From contig JBHGNT010000023.1 in assembly GCA_043228905.1 (NCBI GenBank), positions 1 to 64,000 of the forward strand: a DNA stretch of 64,000 nucleotides, written 5' to 3'. The notes beneath the pieces are model-generated. The model did no database searches. It worked only from the letters and a program-made list of their open reading frames with translations, and was not told the DNA's origin. Source of the DNA: Azolla caroliniana (Eukaryota; Polypodiophyta). This document shows positions 33,901-45,157 of this stretch, piece by piece (the stretch's first letter is position 1; every line of letters begins with the position of its first letter). The position numbers and the translations under genes were made by a program.

Positions 33901-35757
33901 AATGAAAATGTTCATAGCTAGCTCGTGTGATATCGGATTTTTGTGGTCACACATGTGAATCGAAGCTAACGACGCACTCTATAATTTGGAATTGAAAAAT
34001 CATGGATTTGAAACTATGGTTGAGATACATGAAGGAAAAAGCCAAGTTGATAACAGCGTAGACAAGAGCGCCTCAGTAAATGAAAATGTTCATACCTAGC
34101 TCGTGTGATATCGGATTTTTGTGTTCAAACTTGTGAATGGAAGTTAACAATGCTAACTATGATATACAATTGAAAAATCATGATTTTGAAACTCAGGTCG
34201 AGAGACATGATGGAAAAAGCAAAGTTGAGGAGGGCGTAGACAAGAGCGCGTGAGGAAATGAAAATATTGATATGTGTCCCGTGTGATATCGGATTTTGGT
34301 GGTCACACATGCAAATGAAAGCTAACAACGCTAGCTATGATATACAATTAGAGACTCATGACTTTGAAACTCAGGTCGACGGACATGAAGGAAAAAGCCA
34401 AGTTGAGGACACCATCGACATAAGCATGTGAGTAAATGAAAATGTTCATACCTGGCTCGTGTGACATCGGATTTTGGTTGTCACACATGCGAATGGAAGC
34501 TAACGACAAACTTCATCATATGGAATTGACAAATCGTGATAGTTAAACTTAGGTAAAGAGATATGAAGGAAAAAGAAAAGTTGAGGACGGCGTAGACAAG
34601 AGCACGTGAGTACATGAAAATGTTCATACCTGGTTTGTGTGATATCGGATTTTGCTGATCATACATGCGATTGGAAGCTAACAACGCAGTCTTTCATAGG
34701 GAATTGAAAAATCATGATTTTGAACTCAGATCATGAGAAATCAAGGAAAAAGCAAAATTGAGGACGACGTAGACAAGAGCGCGTGAGTAAATGAACATGT
34801 TTTTACCTTGCTCATGTGATATTAGATTTTTGTGTTGAAAGGTGCTAATCGAAGCTATCAACGCTAGCTATGATATACAATTCAAAAGTCATGATTTTGA
34901 AACTCAGGTCGAGAGACATGAAGGAAAAAGCCAAGTTGAGGATGGCGTAGACAAGAGCGCGTGAGTAAATGAAAATGTTCATACCTGGCTTATATCATAT
35001 CGGATTTTTGTTTTCAAACATGCGAATGAAGGCTAACAATGCTAGCTATGATATATAATTGGAAAATCATGATTTTGAAACTCAGGGCGAGAGACATGAA
35101 AGAAAAAGCCAAGTTGAGGACGGCGTAGACAAGAGCGCATGAGTAAATGAAAATGTTCATACCTGGCTCGTGTCAGGTCGGATTTTTGTGTTCAAACATG
35201 CGAATCAAAGATAATGAAGCACTCTATTATATGCAATTAAAAAATAATGATTTTGAAACTCAGGTCAAGATACATGATGTAAAAAGCAAAGTTGAGGACG
35301 ACGTAGACAAGAGCGCGTAATTAAATGAAAATGTTCATACCTGGCTCGTGTCATATCGGATTTTTGTGGTCAAACATGGGAATCGAAGCTAACGAAGCAC
35401 TATATCATATGAAATTAAGAAATCATGATTTTGAAATTCAGGTCTAGATATATGAAGGAAAAAGCCAAGTTGAGGAGGTCGTAGACAAGAGCGCGTGAGT
35501 ATATGAAAATGTCCATACCAGGCTTGTGTGATATCGGATTTTGGTGTTGAAACATGCGAATTGATGCTAACGACGCACTCTATCATATGCAATTGAAAAA
35601 TAACAATTTTGATACTCAGGTCGAGAGACATGAAGGAAAAATCCAAGTTGAGGACGACGTAGACAAGAGCGTGTGAGTAAATTAAATTGTTCATACCTGG
35701 CCCGTGTGATATCGGATTTTTGTGTTCAAACATTCGAATCGATGCTAACGACGAACT
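21964..35757 (+). repeat. 178-bp satellite array A, old and diverged, about 77 monomers
   Basis: Monomers of 178 bp with a core of GAATCGAAGCTAAC, CTATGATATACAATTG, AATCATGATTTTGAAACTC, GAGACATGAAGGAAAAAG, GTAAATGAAAATGTTCATAC and GTGTGATATCGGATTTT. Several monomer types recur in mixed order, for example types with CTAGCTATGATATACAATT, CACTCTTTCATATGGAATT or AAACTTTATCATATGGAATT. Divergence between neighbours is visible by eye. Irregular monomers occur near 25980-26050, 28000, 29400 and 32290-32360. The array abuts copia on the left and a reversed array on the right. Confidence 0.95.
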
Positions 35758-35963
35758 AAATCCGATATCACAGGAGCCAGGTATGAACATTTTCATTTAC
35801 TAACACGCTCTTGTCTACGCCTTCCTCAACTTGGCTTTTTTCTTCATATCTCTTGACCTGAGTTTCAAAATCATAATTTTTCAATTGTAAATCATAGCTA
35901 GCATTATTAGCTTCCATTCGCATGTTTGAACACAAACATCCGATATCATACGAGCCAAGTATG
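35758..35963 (-). repeat. 178-bp satellite, reversed orientation, part 1
   Basis: About 1.2 monomers in the opposite orientation to array A. The switch is abrupt at about 35757/35758 within a monomer. The block ends at the solo LTR and includes the left target duplication GTATG (35959-35963). Confidence 0.92.
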
Positions 35964-36790
35964 TGTCAGGAACTACACGCTCCAATGAACACCGCTCGGC
36001 CACAACCGAGCGTAGAATCAAACACAGAAAAAACGGGAATGAAGGCACGACACAATGGAGAGAAGAGTACACAGGAAAGAAGAGAGAATACAGAATGTTA
36101 ACGTGGAAAGCTCAAACTAGGGAAAAACCACGGCAACCCAAAGACTGCGAACTATCACTATATCACAATGTACAATGGTGGAGCACCGAGGCAACGACCT
36201 CGAGCTTGCTATCTTCGCCACAGGCGGCGGTTACAACAGAGGCAATGGCCTCTTCGTTTCTTTCGCTCTCTCTCTCTCTGTGTACACTGTTGCGCTCTAA
36301 TCATGCGCCAACAAGAATGACAACCACTGCTAAGAGTTTGCCCTAAGTCATATTTATACTAATATGACTTTTCGGCTATTTACAAATAAAGCCCCGATGG
36401 ACTCTCAGAAAACATATTTACGAATATGTCCCTTCATCCGGTGAGCACTCCTCACCGGGCCTGCATCATCCGGTTCCTGCCGGGTACTCGTCATCTGGTT
36501 CTCACCGGGTCTTCCGTTTCCGGGTACTCCTCATCCGGTTCTCACCGGGTCTGCACCATCCGGCTCTCCGTAGTCGGGTACTCGTCATCCGGTTCTCACC
36601 GGGTATGCACCATCCGGATCTCCGTAGCCAGGTACTCGTCATCCGGTTCTCACCGGGTCTGCACCATCCCGCTCTCCGTACCTAGGTACTCGTCATCCGT
36701 TTCTCACCGGGTCTTCCGTAGCTGGGTAGTCTTCATCCGCTTTCTTACTGTTCTTCTCAATACCCATCCGGAGGGACATGTTTCCGAACA
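35964..36790 (-). mobile_element. solo LTR inserted in satellite
   Basis: 827 bp starting TGTCAGGAAC and ending TTTCCGAACA, with imperfect inverted ends. It is flanked by the 5-bp duplication GTATG (35959-35963 and 36791-36795), whose removal restores a satellite monomer. The segment CTTCATCCGGTGAGCACTCC and the end CCCATCCGGAGGGAC resemble the nested gypsy LTR (TTCATTCGGTGAGAG and CCCATCCGGAGGAAC), which points to a related gypsy family and the same relative orientation. It contains a 54-bp tandem subrepeat and no internal region. Confidence 0.85.
36485..36740. repeat. 54-bp subrepeats within solo LTR
   Basis: TACTCGTCATCCGG-type unit starts lie at 36525, 36579, 36633 and 36687, a period of 54 bp, with a shorter unit from 36485. 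Each carries TTCTCACCGGGT and CACCATCCGG. Confidence 0.8.
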
Positions 36791-39700
36791 GTATGAACAT
36801 TTTCATTTACTCACGCGCTCTTGTCTATGTCGTCCTCAACATTGCTTTTTCCTTGATGTCTCTCGCCCTGAGTTTCAAAATCATGATTTTTCACTTGTAT
36901 ATCATGGCTACCGTGATTAGCTTCGATTCACATGTTTGAACACAAAAATCCGATATCACACGAGCCAGGTATGAACATTTTCATTAACTCACGCTCTCTT
37001 GTCTACGCCGTTCTCAACTTGGCTTTTTCTTTCATGTCTCTAGACCTGAGTTTCAAATTCTATAATCTCAAATTGAGTTCGTCGTTAGCTTCGTTTTGCA
37101 TGTTTGAACACAAAAATCCGATATCACACGAGCCAGGTATGAACATTTTCATTTACTCATGCGCTCTTGTCTACGCCGTCCTCAACTTGGCTTTTTCTTT
37201 CATGTCTCTCGACCTGAGTTTCAAAGTCATGATTTTTGAATTGTATATCATAGCTAGCGTTGATAGCTTCGATGAGCATGTTTCAACACAAAAATCTAAT
37301 ATCACATGAGCAAGGTATGAACATGTTCATTAACTCACGCGCTCTTGTCTACATCGTCCTCAATTTCACTTTTTCCTTCATTTCTCACGACCTGAGTTTC
37401 AAAATCATGATTTTTCAATTCCATATGAAAGAGTGCGTCGTTAGCTTCCAATCGCATGTGTGACGACCAAAATCCGATATCACACAAACCAGGTATGAAC
37501 ATTTTCATTTACTCACGTGCTCTTGTCTACGCCCTCCTCAACTTTGCTTTTTCCTTCATATCTCTTGACCTGAGTTTAAATATCATGATTTGTCAATTCC
37601 ATATGATAAAGTTTGTCGTTAGCTTTCATTCGCATGTGTGACAACCAAAATCCGATGTCACACCAGCCATGTATGAACATTTTCATTTACTCACACTCTC
37701 ATGTCGACGGTGTCCTCAACTTGGCTTTTTCCTTCATGTCCGTCGACCTGAGTTTCAAATTCATGATTCTCCAATTTTATATCATAGCTAGTGTTCTTAG
37801 CTTCGATTCGCATGTGTGACCACTAAAATCCGATATCACACGGGACACGTCTCTTGTCTACGTCGTCCTCAACTTGGGTTTTTCCTTCATGTCGCTCGAC
37901 CTGAGTTTCAAAATCATGATTTTTGAATTGTATATCATAGCTAGCATTGTTAGCTTCTATTCTCATTTTTGAACACAAAAATCCGATATCACACGAGCCA
38001 AGTATGAACATTTTCATTTACTCACGCGCTCTTGTCTACGTTGTTCTCAACTTGGCTTTTTCCTTCATGTATCTCAACCAAAGTTAGAAAATCATGATTT
38101 TTCAATTCGAGATTATAGAGTGCGTCGTTAGCTTCGATTCCCATGTGTGACCACAAAAATGTGATATAACACCAGCCAGGTATGAACATTTTCCTTTATT
38201 CACGCGCTCATGTCAACGACGTCCTCAACTTGGCTTTTTCCTTCATGTCTCTCGACCAGTGTTTCGAAACTATGATTTTTCAAATTGATATTGTAGAGTT
38301 CTTCGTTAGCTTTGATTCGCATGTTTGAACACAAAAATCGGATGTCACACGAGCCAGTTATGAACATTTTCATTTACTCAAGCGCTCTTGTCTACACCGT
38401 CCTCAATTTGGCCTTTTCTTTCATGTATCTCGACCTGATTTTGAAAATCATGAATTTTCAATTTCAGATTATAGAGTTCATCGTTAGATTCAATTCGCAG
38501 GTTTGAACACAAAAATCCAATATCAGACGAGCCAGGTATGAAAATTTTCATTTACTCATGCGCTCTTGTCTACGCCATCCTCAACTTGGTTTTTTCCTTC
38601 ATGTATCACGACCAGAGTTTTCAAAATAATGATTTTTTAATACCATATGATAGAGTTCGTCGTTAGCTTCCATTCACATGTTTGAACACAGAAATCCGAT
38701 ATCACACGAGCCTGGTATGAACAATTTCATTTACTCACGCGCTCTTGTCTACGACGTCCTCAGCTTGGGTTTTTCCTTCATGTATCTCGACCCGAGTTTC
38801 AAAATCATGATTTTTTAATTCCATATAATAGAGTTGTTCGTTAGCTTTGATTCGCATGTGTGACCACCAAAATCCGATATTACACGAGCTAGGTATGACC
38901 ATTTTCATTTACTCATGCGCTCTAGTCTACGCTGTTCTAAACTTTGCTTTTTCCTTCATGTATCTCGACCTGAGTTTCAAAATCATGATTTTTCAATTGT
39001 ATATCATAGCTAGCATTGTTAGCTTCGATTCGCATGTTTGAACACAAAAATCCGATATGACACGAGCTAGGTATGAACATTTTCATTTACTCACGCGCTC
39101 TAGTCTATGCCGTCCTCAACTTGGCTTTTTCCTTCATGTATCTCGACCTGAGTTTCAAAATCATGATTTTTTAATTCCATATGATAGAGTGGTTTGTTAG
39201 CTTCGATTTGTATGTTTGAACACAAAAATCCGATATGACACGAGCCAGGTATGAACATTTTCATTTACTCACGCGCTCTTGTCTACACCGTCCTCAACTT
39301 GGCTTTTTCCTTCATGTATCTCAACCTGAGTTTCAAAATCATGGTTTTTATATTTTATATCATAGCTAGCATTGTTAGCTTCCATTTGCATGTTTGAACA
39401 CAGACATCCGATATGACACGAGCCTGGTATGAACATTTTCATTTACTCACGCGCTCTAGTCTACAACGTCCTTAACTTGGCTTTTTCCTTCATGTATCTC
39501 GACCTGAGTTTCAAAATCATGACTTTTCAAATGTATATCATAGCTAGCATTGTTAGCTTCCATTCGCATGTTTGAACACAAAAATCCGATATGACACGAG
39601 CCAGGTATGAACATTTTCATTTACTCACACGCTTTTGTCTACGCTGTTCTAAACTTTGCTTTTTCCTTCATGTATCTCGACCTAAGTTTCAAAATCATGA

Positions 39701-39829
39701 TTTTTTAATTCCATAGGATAGAGTTCGTTGTTAGCTTCAATTCGCATGTTTGAACACAAAAATCCGATATCACATGAGCCTGGTATGAACATTTTCCTTT
39801 ACTCACGCGCTCTAGTCTACGCCATCCTC
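36791..39829 (-). repeat. 178-bp satellite array B, reversed orientation, about 17 monomers
   Basis: Same family as array A on the opposite strand (plus strand reads GTATGAACATTTTCATTTAC and so on). Monomers are diverged. A 10-bp deletion lies near 37060, and a larger one near 37845 removes part of the CATTTTCATTTACTCACG block. The array ends at about 39829 in CATCCTCAAC. Confidence 0.95.
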
Positions 39830-40076
39830 AACCCTAGGGTCTTCATTGTCAAAACTTGTATGATAGCACATTAGTTCATCAAAAGGGGTTTTAATTAATC
39901 AGTGAGATACAGAATATATATACATAAGGGTATTAATAAAGATTTGAAAATATTTTTACATAAGGGTATTTTATCTATTATGCTGAATTTTTTTTTACAT
40001 AAGCCCATGAAATATTAGATATTTCAATGAGATAGTAAAGAATATATTATGCAAACAATACTCAAATTTGAAGTGG
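39830..40076. other. AT-rich sequence between satellite and microsatellite
   Basis: No gene seen. The phrase TACATAAGGGTATT occurs twice (about 39921 and 39958), giving a short direct repeat. Confidence 0.5.
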
Positions 40077-40860
40077 CATACATACATACATACATATACA
40101 TGCATGCATCCATATATACGTACATTCAAACATTACATCCATGAATATGTATATACATACATACATTACACCCATTTATACATGCATGTTGACTAAACAT
40201 AAATATATATTACCATATGTAAATATGTACATACACATACATACATGCATTACATACTACATAGATATTAAAATTGGCCATATATTTTGACATACATATA
40301 TAGATAATACATACATAAAAATTACATATTACATTTATCCATACACTACCTTACAAACATATTTTATATATTACATATGTACAAATATATATTACCATAT
40401 GTAAATATGTACATACACATACATACATGCATTACATACTACATACATATTAGAATTGGCCATATTTATTGACATACATACATAAAAATTACATATTATA
40501 TTTATACATACACTTACAAACATATTTTATATATTACATATTACACACATTTATTATTATACACAGAATTATATACAAATGCAAATATACAAACCAAACA
40601 CAAAAAAAATAAAATTCATATTATATATATATATTATATACACATACATACACATACACACATTCCATACATACAATACAATACAATATGTACATACATA
40701 CACACACAAACATGCATATCATATACATACATATATACCTACAGGCTACATTCATATATCACACATCACACATGCATATATACCTACATCCATGAATATG
40801 TATACATACACAAATGCATATATACATACAAAACACACAAAAATACAGCAAACAATATAT
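40077..40860. repeat. ACAT/ATAC-rich microsatellite region with a duplicated 105-bp block
   Basis: Mostly degenerate ACAT tetranucleotide sequence. A block starting AAATATATATTACCATATG at 40201 recurs at 40383 (offset 182 bp) with few differences. Apparent reading frames here are low-complexity Tyr/His/Ile/Thr and are not genes. Confidence 0.75.
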
Positions 40861-41217
40861 GTCGTGGGCCTGAAAGAGTAACAAGAAGCAGGGCAGCAGA
40901 GCATGGCGGGAAGGCGAGATGCAGGTGCAGAGCATGGCGGGAAGAGGAAGTGACGAGCAGGAGCAGGAACGTGGCGACGCATGTTGGTTAGCTCTGTGCG
41001 TGGTGACCAAGTGCTGCTGCGGTAGGAGAGAGCTTTGGCTGCTCCTCGGTGGCTGTCTTGCGCTTATCAGTGACGGTTCTACTTAGAGTCATTGACAGGT
41101 ACCCGCAATCCCCCTCCCCCCAACAACAAATTAATTAATAGAAGGAAAAAAAGAACAGACACAAAAAACACAAAAGGAAGGGAAGGGAAAAACCAGAAAA
41201 CGGAACCATAGAGTGCA
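40861..41217 (+). other. probable 5' untranslated region of the LINE
   Basis: Non-AT-rich sequence between the microsatellite and LINE ORF1. It contains AGAGCATGGCGGGAAG twice (about 40897 and 40930) and an A/G-rich segment at 41130-41190. No frame is convincing. The true 5' end of the LINE is not marked by any visible target duplication. Confidence 0.4.
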
Positions 41218-41390
41218 ATGGTGGGAGAAACTGAACTTCCAACAGATCCCACCGCGCTACATGAAGAAGGCGGAGTAGATCTTGACCTCACCTTGTCCCA
41301 GAGGCCAATCGGCTCTTAGTGGAGGAAATCGAACGCCTTCGGCGTACTTCCTTTGTATGTAGGTTCCTTTCAGGTAGACCAAGTCGAGGC

Positions 41391-42680
41391 ATGGTTCGGG
41401 ACATGCTGCAAGTGGCTGTGATGGAAAACATGCCTCCGATTAAGAACGTCTGAGGTTTAGGGAAAAACTTCTTCCACATTGAATTGGGTGATGGCGCGTT
41501 GGCGCAGCCATTGGTAGGGCTCAAGGTACTTGAACTGAAGTACGGCAAGGTGTTGCTCCGGCCGTGGTCCCTAGGGTTCAATCCAATTGAGTTGCGAAAA
41601 CTTAACAATCCTCGGGTGATCACTACAACATTTCCTGGCCTCCCTCCCCACTTGTGCCACCTGCTTCCTTTTTTTGGCGAACAAATAGGGACAATTTGCC
41701 CAAAAAAAATGTCCATGGCAGATACAGTAGCGGAGGTGCCCAAGCTACGCATCTTGGTGCCTTCCCTCCATGGACTTCCAACAAGAATTAGGCTCTCCTC
41801 TGAGGATCTAGGTCTCACAATGGTGAATGTGGTGTATGAGGGACTCCCTGGGCAATGTTTCATTTGCAAACAAAAAGGACACCTAGCTAAGGAATGTCCT
41901 CGTAAGACCGGAAAGGGAAGCTTGGGACCTCGAACCTCAGGGAAGGCCGAGCCAACCAAGGGCAGCGAGGCTCCTTGGCACCCCGTTAAGAAGCAAGGAA
42001 AACTTGGAAACTTAGGTGCAACCTCGCCCAACCTCTCTCAAGACTGCCCCATAGATAGAAGTTCTCCTACCCCGTCACCAGCAAGCGTGGACGAACAACC
42101 CTTGAAACGGGTGAAGATCCTCTCGGGGAGTGCGGAGGCGCACGACCTACAGGTGAGAGCGTCCAACAGATTTACATTGCTTCAAGGGCTAGGGGATGGC
42201 GACCCAGAAGCGTTGGCAGCAGCGATATCCCCGTGTGAATCCTTGTCCTTTACCCCACGAGATCCTAAGCTCATGTTCTCCACCCCGGTGGAGATGCTAC
42301 CACAACTGATACCATCCACCCCGGAGGAGATGTTGACAAAGGCCCCCCTCATGATGGAGCGTGAATGCAATGGTGACCTCAGATTAGTGAAATCGTGGAT
42401 TCGGTTAGGCAAGTTCAAGGGTAAAGGGAAGGGTAATGTACGCAGACCATCAACCGGTGTGGCGACGTCTCTTTGGGATAAAGGGGTGCAGGACATGCAA
42501 CCGATTAGGAGCCAAAATGTATCAAGGGAACTATTTGAAGCGGGCCAAGATCGGCAGGCCGGGAATCCCTTAGGGGCTCTCCAATCTACTTTGGAGTCCC
42601 TACCCCCAGAAGTACATGATAGTTCGCCCCTTCACATGGGAGTCGGCCCCGACATGGGCGTCAACCTCACCGCCTTTTGA
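41391..42680 (+). pseudogene. LINE ORF1: DUF4283-like region and zinc knuckle
   Basis: In one frame from ATG 41391 (MVRDMLQVAVMENMPP), broken by TGA 41451-41453, then open to TGA 42678-42680. The region VLLRPWSLGFNPIELRK...FPGLPPHLCHLLPFFGEQIGT fits the DUF4283 part of plant LINE ORF1 proteins, and a CX2CX4HX4C knuckle (CFICKQKGHLAKEC) follows at about 41857-41898. A further likely N-terminal piece starts at ATG 41218 in another frame. ORF1 proteins bind LINE RNA. The end overlaps the ORF2 start by one base. Confidence 0.82.
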
Positions 42681-45157
42681 TGAGAATCCTAACATGGAAT
42701 GTGCAGGGCCTTGGTGGAGGCCGACAACATCACCAATGCAAAAGATTTCGGGAGGAGTTGAATCCCCTTAATATTGGGGGCAACATCGACATATTGCTTT
42801 TGCAAGAACACCACCTCTCTCAAGAGAGAGCTCAGAGCCTAGTAAACCCCTTGTCAGGTGGGTGGACCACGTGGTGGTCGGCTGCATAGGGTGACCTCCA
42901 CCGAAGAGGAGGGGTCTGCATCTCGATCAGCGATAAGGCCCGTTACGAAGTAACATCACATGGCACGCTGGTGGCAGGAAGAGCCTTATATGTGCTTCTA
43001 AAATGGAACAGCCTTCAAATTGGGGTGTTAAACATTTATGCCCCTAACTCTTCCCCCGAGAGAGCAATCTTTTGGCGGATGTTAGCGACAACATTGCCTG
43101 AGGCAGAGGCGTGGATAATGGCTGGTGATTTCAACATGACGGAGCACCTGGGGGATAGGAAAGGGGGGACCCAAAGACTGCTTCATGGTGCGGAGTTGGA
43201 CTTGTGGGCATTCCTAATCGGCAAGATTGGGGTGAAGGATACATGGGGCTCCTCCCTTAGAAGATGCTCACATTCGCTTCACTTCTCCCGAGCTGCCGCG
43301 AATGCTAGGGGTGGTAGTCTTGCATGGCTAGACCGCATATACATCAGCTCGTCCCTCGAAGAGTTGGGGGGCTCCTTTGCTATCTTGGTAGGTCTCACCT
43401 TCTCTGATCACCAACCGATGAGATTAGACCTTAACCCACCCCATGGCAGCAAGGGGAGACTCAATGTGAAAATCCCCACAAAGATCATGAAGAGTGCAAA
43501 GGTGAAGGTAGGGCTGCAAAGTATATGGTGGGAGACCATTGTAAGTGAATCGGCCAGTGAGGATATGCAGAAAAAATTGACCCTCTCATCCTCCTTTATA
43601 CAGCAAGAAACCAAGCTGGCCCTTCAGCAGGCTAGAGCCATTGAAACAAAATTACGGAAATCCGTTGCGGTCGCGCAACGACTGCTGCAAGCAGACCCTA
43701 GTTGCAATTGGTCTAGAGCCAAGTTGGAGGAAGCAAAGATAAAGCTGCGGGAAAGGATGTTTGAGAAGAACCGCATGCTGTTTCGAAGGACCGCAGCATG
43801 GTGGGCTAGAAAAGATGACAAGGTCAACCGCCATTTCTTTCACTACAGGGCACCCAAGGGTGGAGGTGGACATATACAAGGGCTTCGCAAACCAGATGGT
43901 TCAATAACGGAGGAAAAGGATGAGATTCTGCATATGGTGACAGAATACTATTGCGACCTGCTCGCACCTGTGCATATGCAACAAAACATGGAGCTAGCTG
44001 AGAGGGTGTTGGCTTGCATTCACCCCAAGGTAACCCACGAGATGGAAGTTGTGCTCGACAGCCCCATTTCTCGATTAGAACTCTCGAAAGCACTTAGGGA
44101 ATTGCGGAGAGGAGCATGCCCCGGCCCCGATAGTCTCTCACGAGATGTTTTTGAGATTCATTGGGACACTGTTATCCCATCATTGGAAGCCGGGGTTCAG
44201 GAGATTTGGGCCTCGGGAACGGTGCCATCTGGCATGGCTGAGGGGATGATCTATCTCATCCCTAAAGCGGCAGGGCGAAGCCTAGAGCTGCGCCAATGGC
44301 GTCCAATCACGATCCTTAACACGATATACAAGATACTTGCAAAAGTCTTAGCTAGGCGGATAGCAAGCTTCTTATCGGACATCATTCACGAGAATCAAAC
44401 TGGGTTTATCAAGGGTAGGTGTATCTTTGATAATGTATTTCTTCTCTGGGAAGTTATGGCATTAGCAGATCGTGCCGTATCGAGCTCGGCTATTCTGCTG
44501 TTAGACTTTGAGAAGGCCTACGACAGGGTATTATGGCCATTTTTGGAAAGAGTGATGAATGCTATGGGCCTACCCCAACAATGGAGGAATTGCACTTCTG
44601 CACTCTATCAGAATGCTTCTAGTAGCGTGTTGGTAGCTGGTGCTAGGGGCCCTGCCTTCCAACTACATCGCTCAGTGAGGCAAGGCTGTCCCCTAGCTCC
44701 ATATCTCTACCTATTTGTCACTGAGGCTTTCTTTGCTTATTTACAAGCACCAAGCAACGGATTGAGGGGATTGTCCATCCCCAATGCATGTGAAGATCTA
44801 CTGCTATCTGAATATGCCAACGATACGGTCCTTTTCTTGCAGGGCGATGACGCGAATCTGCAGCGGGCTGAACAGCTTGTTGAGGACCTTTGTCAGGCTG
44901 CTGGAGCCAAGATCAATTGGGATAAAACCCAAGGCCTCTGGTTCAGTGAACAAGAGAAGCCAAGGTGGCAACCCCACGCTGATTTTGCATGGGTCCCTGA
45001 TGGGACGACATTCAAATACCTAGGATTTATGATGGGGAGTGCAATTGTCACATGTGCAAACCAAAATAAGCAAGAAGTTGATCCAATGGAGTAGATCTAA
45101 ACTTTCCTTCGCTGGTAGGGTTCTTATTGCGAACCAAGTGTTGCTCGCCACCAGGAA
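42680..45157 (+). pseudogene. LINE ORF2: endonuclease and reverse transcriptase, truncated
   Basis: ATG 42680 overlaps the ORF1 stop (TGATG). Endonuclease motifs: ILTWNVQGLGG, LLLQEHHLS, VLNIYAPN, MAGDFNM, LDRIYIS and SDHQPMRL. An in-frame TAG at 42887-42889 interrupts it. RT motifs: CPGPDSLSRDVF, LIPKAA, WRPITILNTIYKILAKVLA, QTGFIKGR, LLLDFEKAYDRV and RQGCPLAPYLY. The catalytic box reads YANDT where the family has YADDT, since codon 44819-44821 is AAC; a CpG-context G to A change would explain it. Near 45055 the frame shifts; the next frame continues KKLIQWSRSKLSFAGRVL up to the cut at 45157. No RNase H is present. Confidence 0.9.

Larger units (their letters stand above)
41218..45157 (+). 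mobile_element. non-LTR retrotransposon (plant LINE), 3'-truncated
   Basis: Two ORFs in LINE order: ORF1 with a zinc knuckle, ORF2 with apurinic endonuclease and RT. The element stops at 45157 within the RT C-terminal region and satellite follows directly, with no 3' untranslated region and no poly(A). ORF1 has a stop and frame break near its start, ORF2 an in-frame TAG, a frame change and an RT active-site change. Confidence 0.9.

Noticed and set aside
21964-39829. Dozens of 60-138-codon open frames in the satellite as genes
   Set aside because: They repeat once per 178-bp monomer, shift frame each monomer, have no consistent start context and match no family. They are satellite by-products.
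39820-39836. Telomere-like AACCCTAG at the end of array B, also ACAACCCTAGC in C1
   Set aside because: Single isolated copies that arise from satellite variants; no tandem TTTAGGG.
40579-40881. A 100-codon Tyr/His/Thr-rich frame
   Set aside because: Translation of ACAT microsatellite; no protein features.
41288-42031. 247-codon minus-strand frame opposite LINE ORF1
   Set aside because: It overlaps ORF1, whose zinc knuckle and DUF4283-like features support the plus strand; the minus frame shows no domain.
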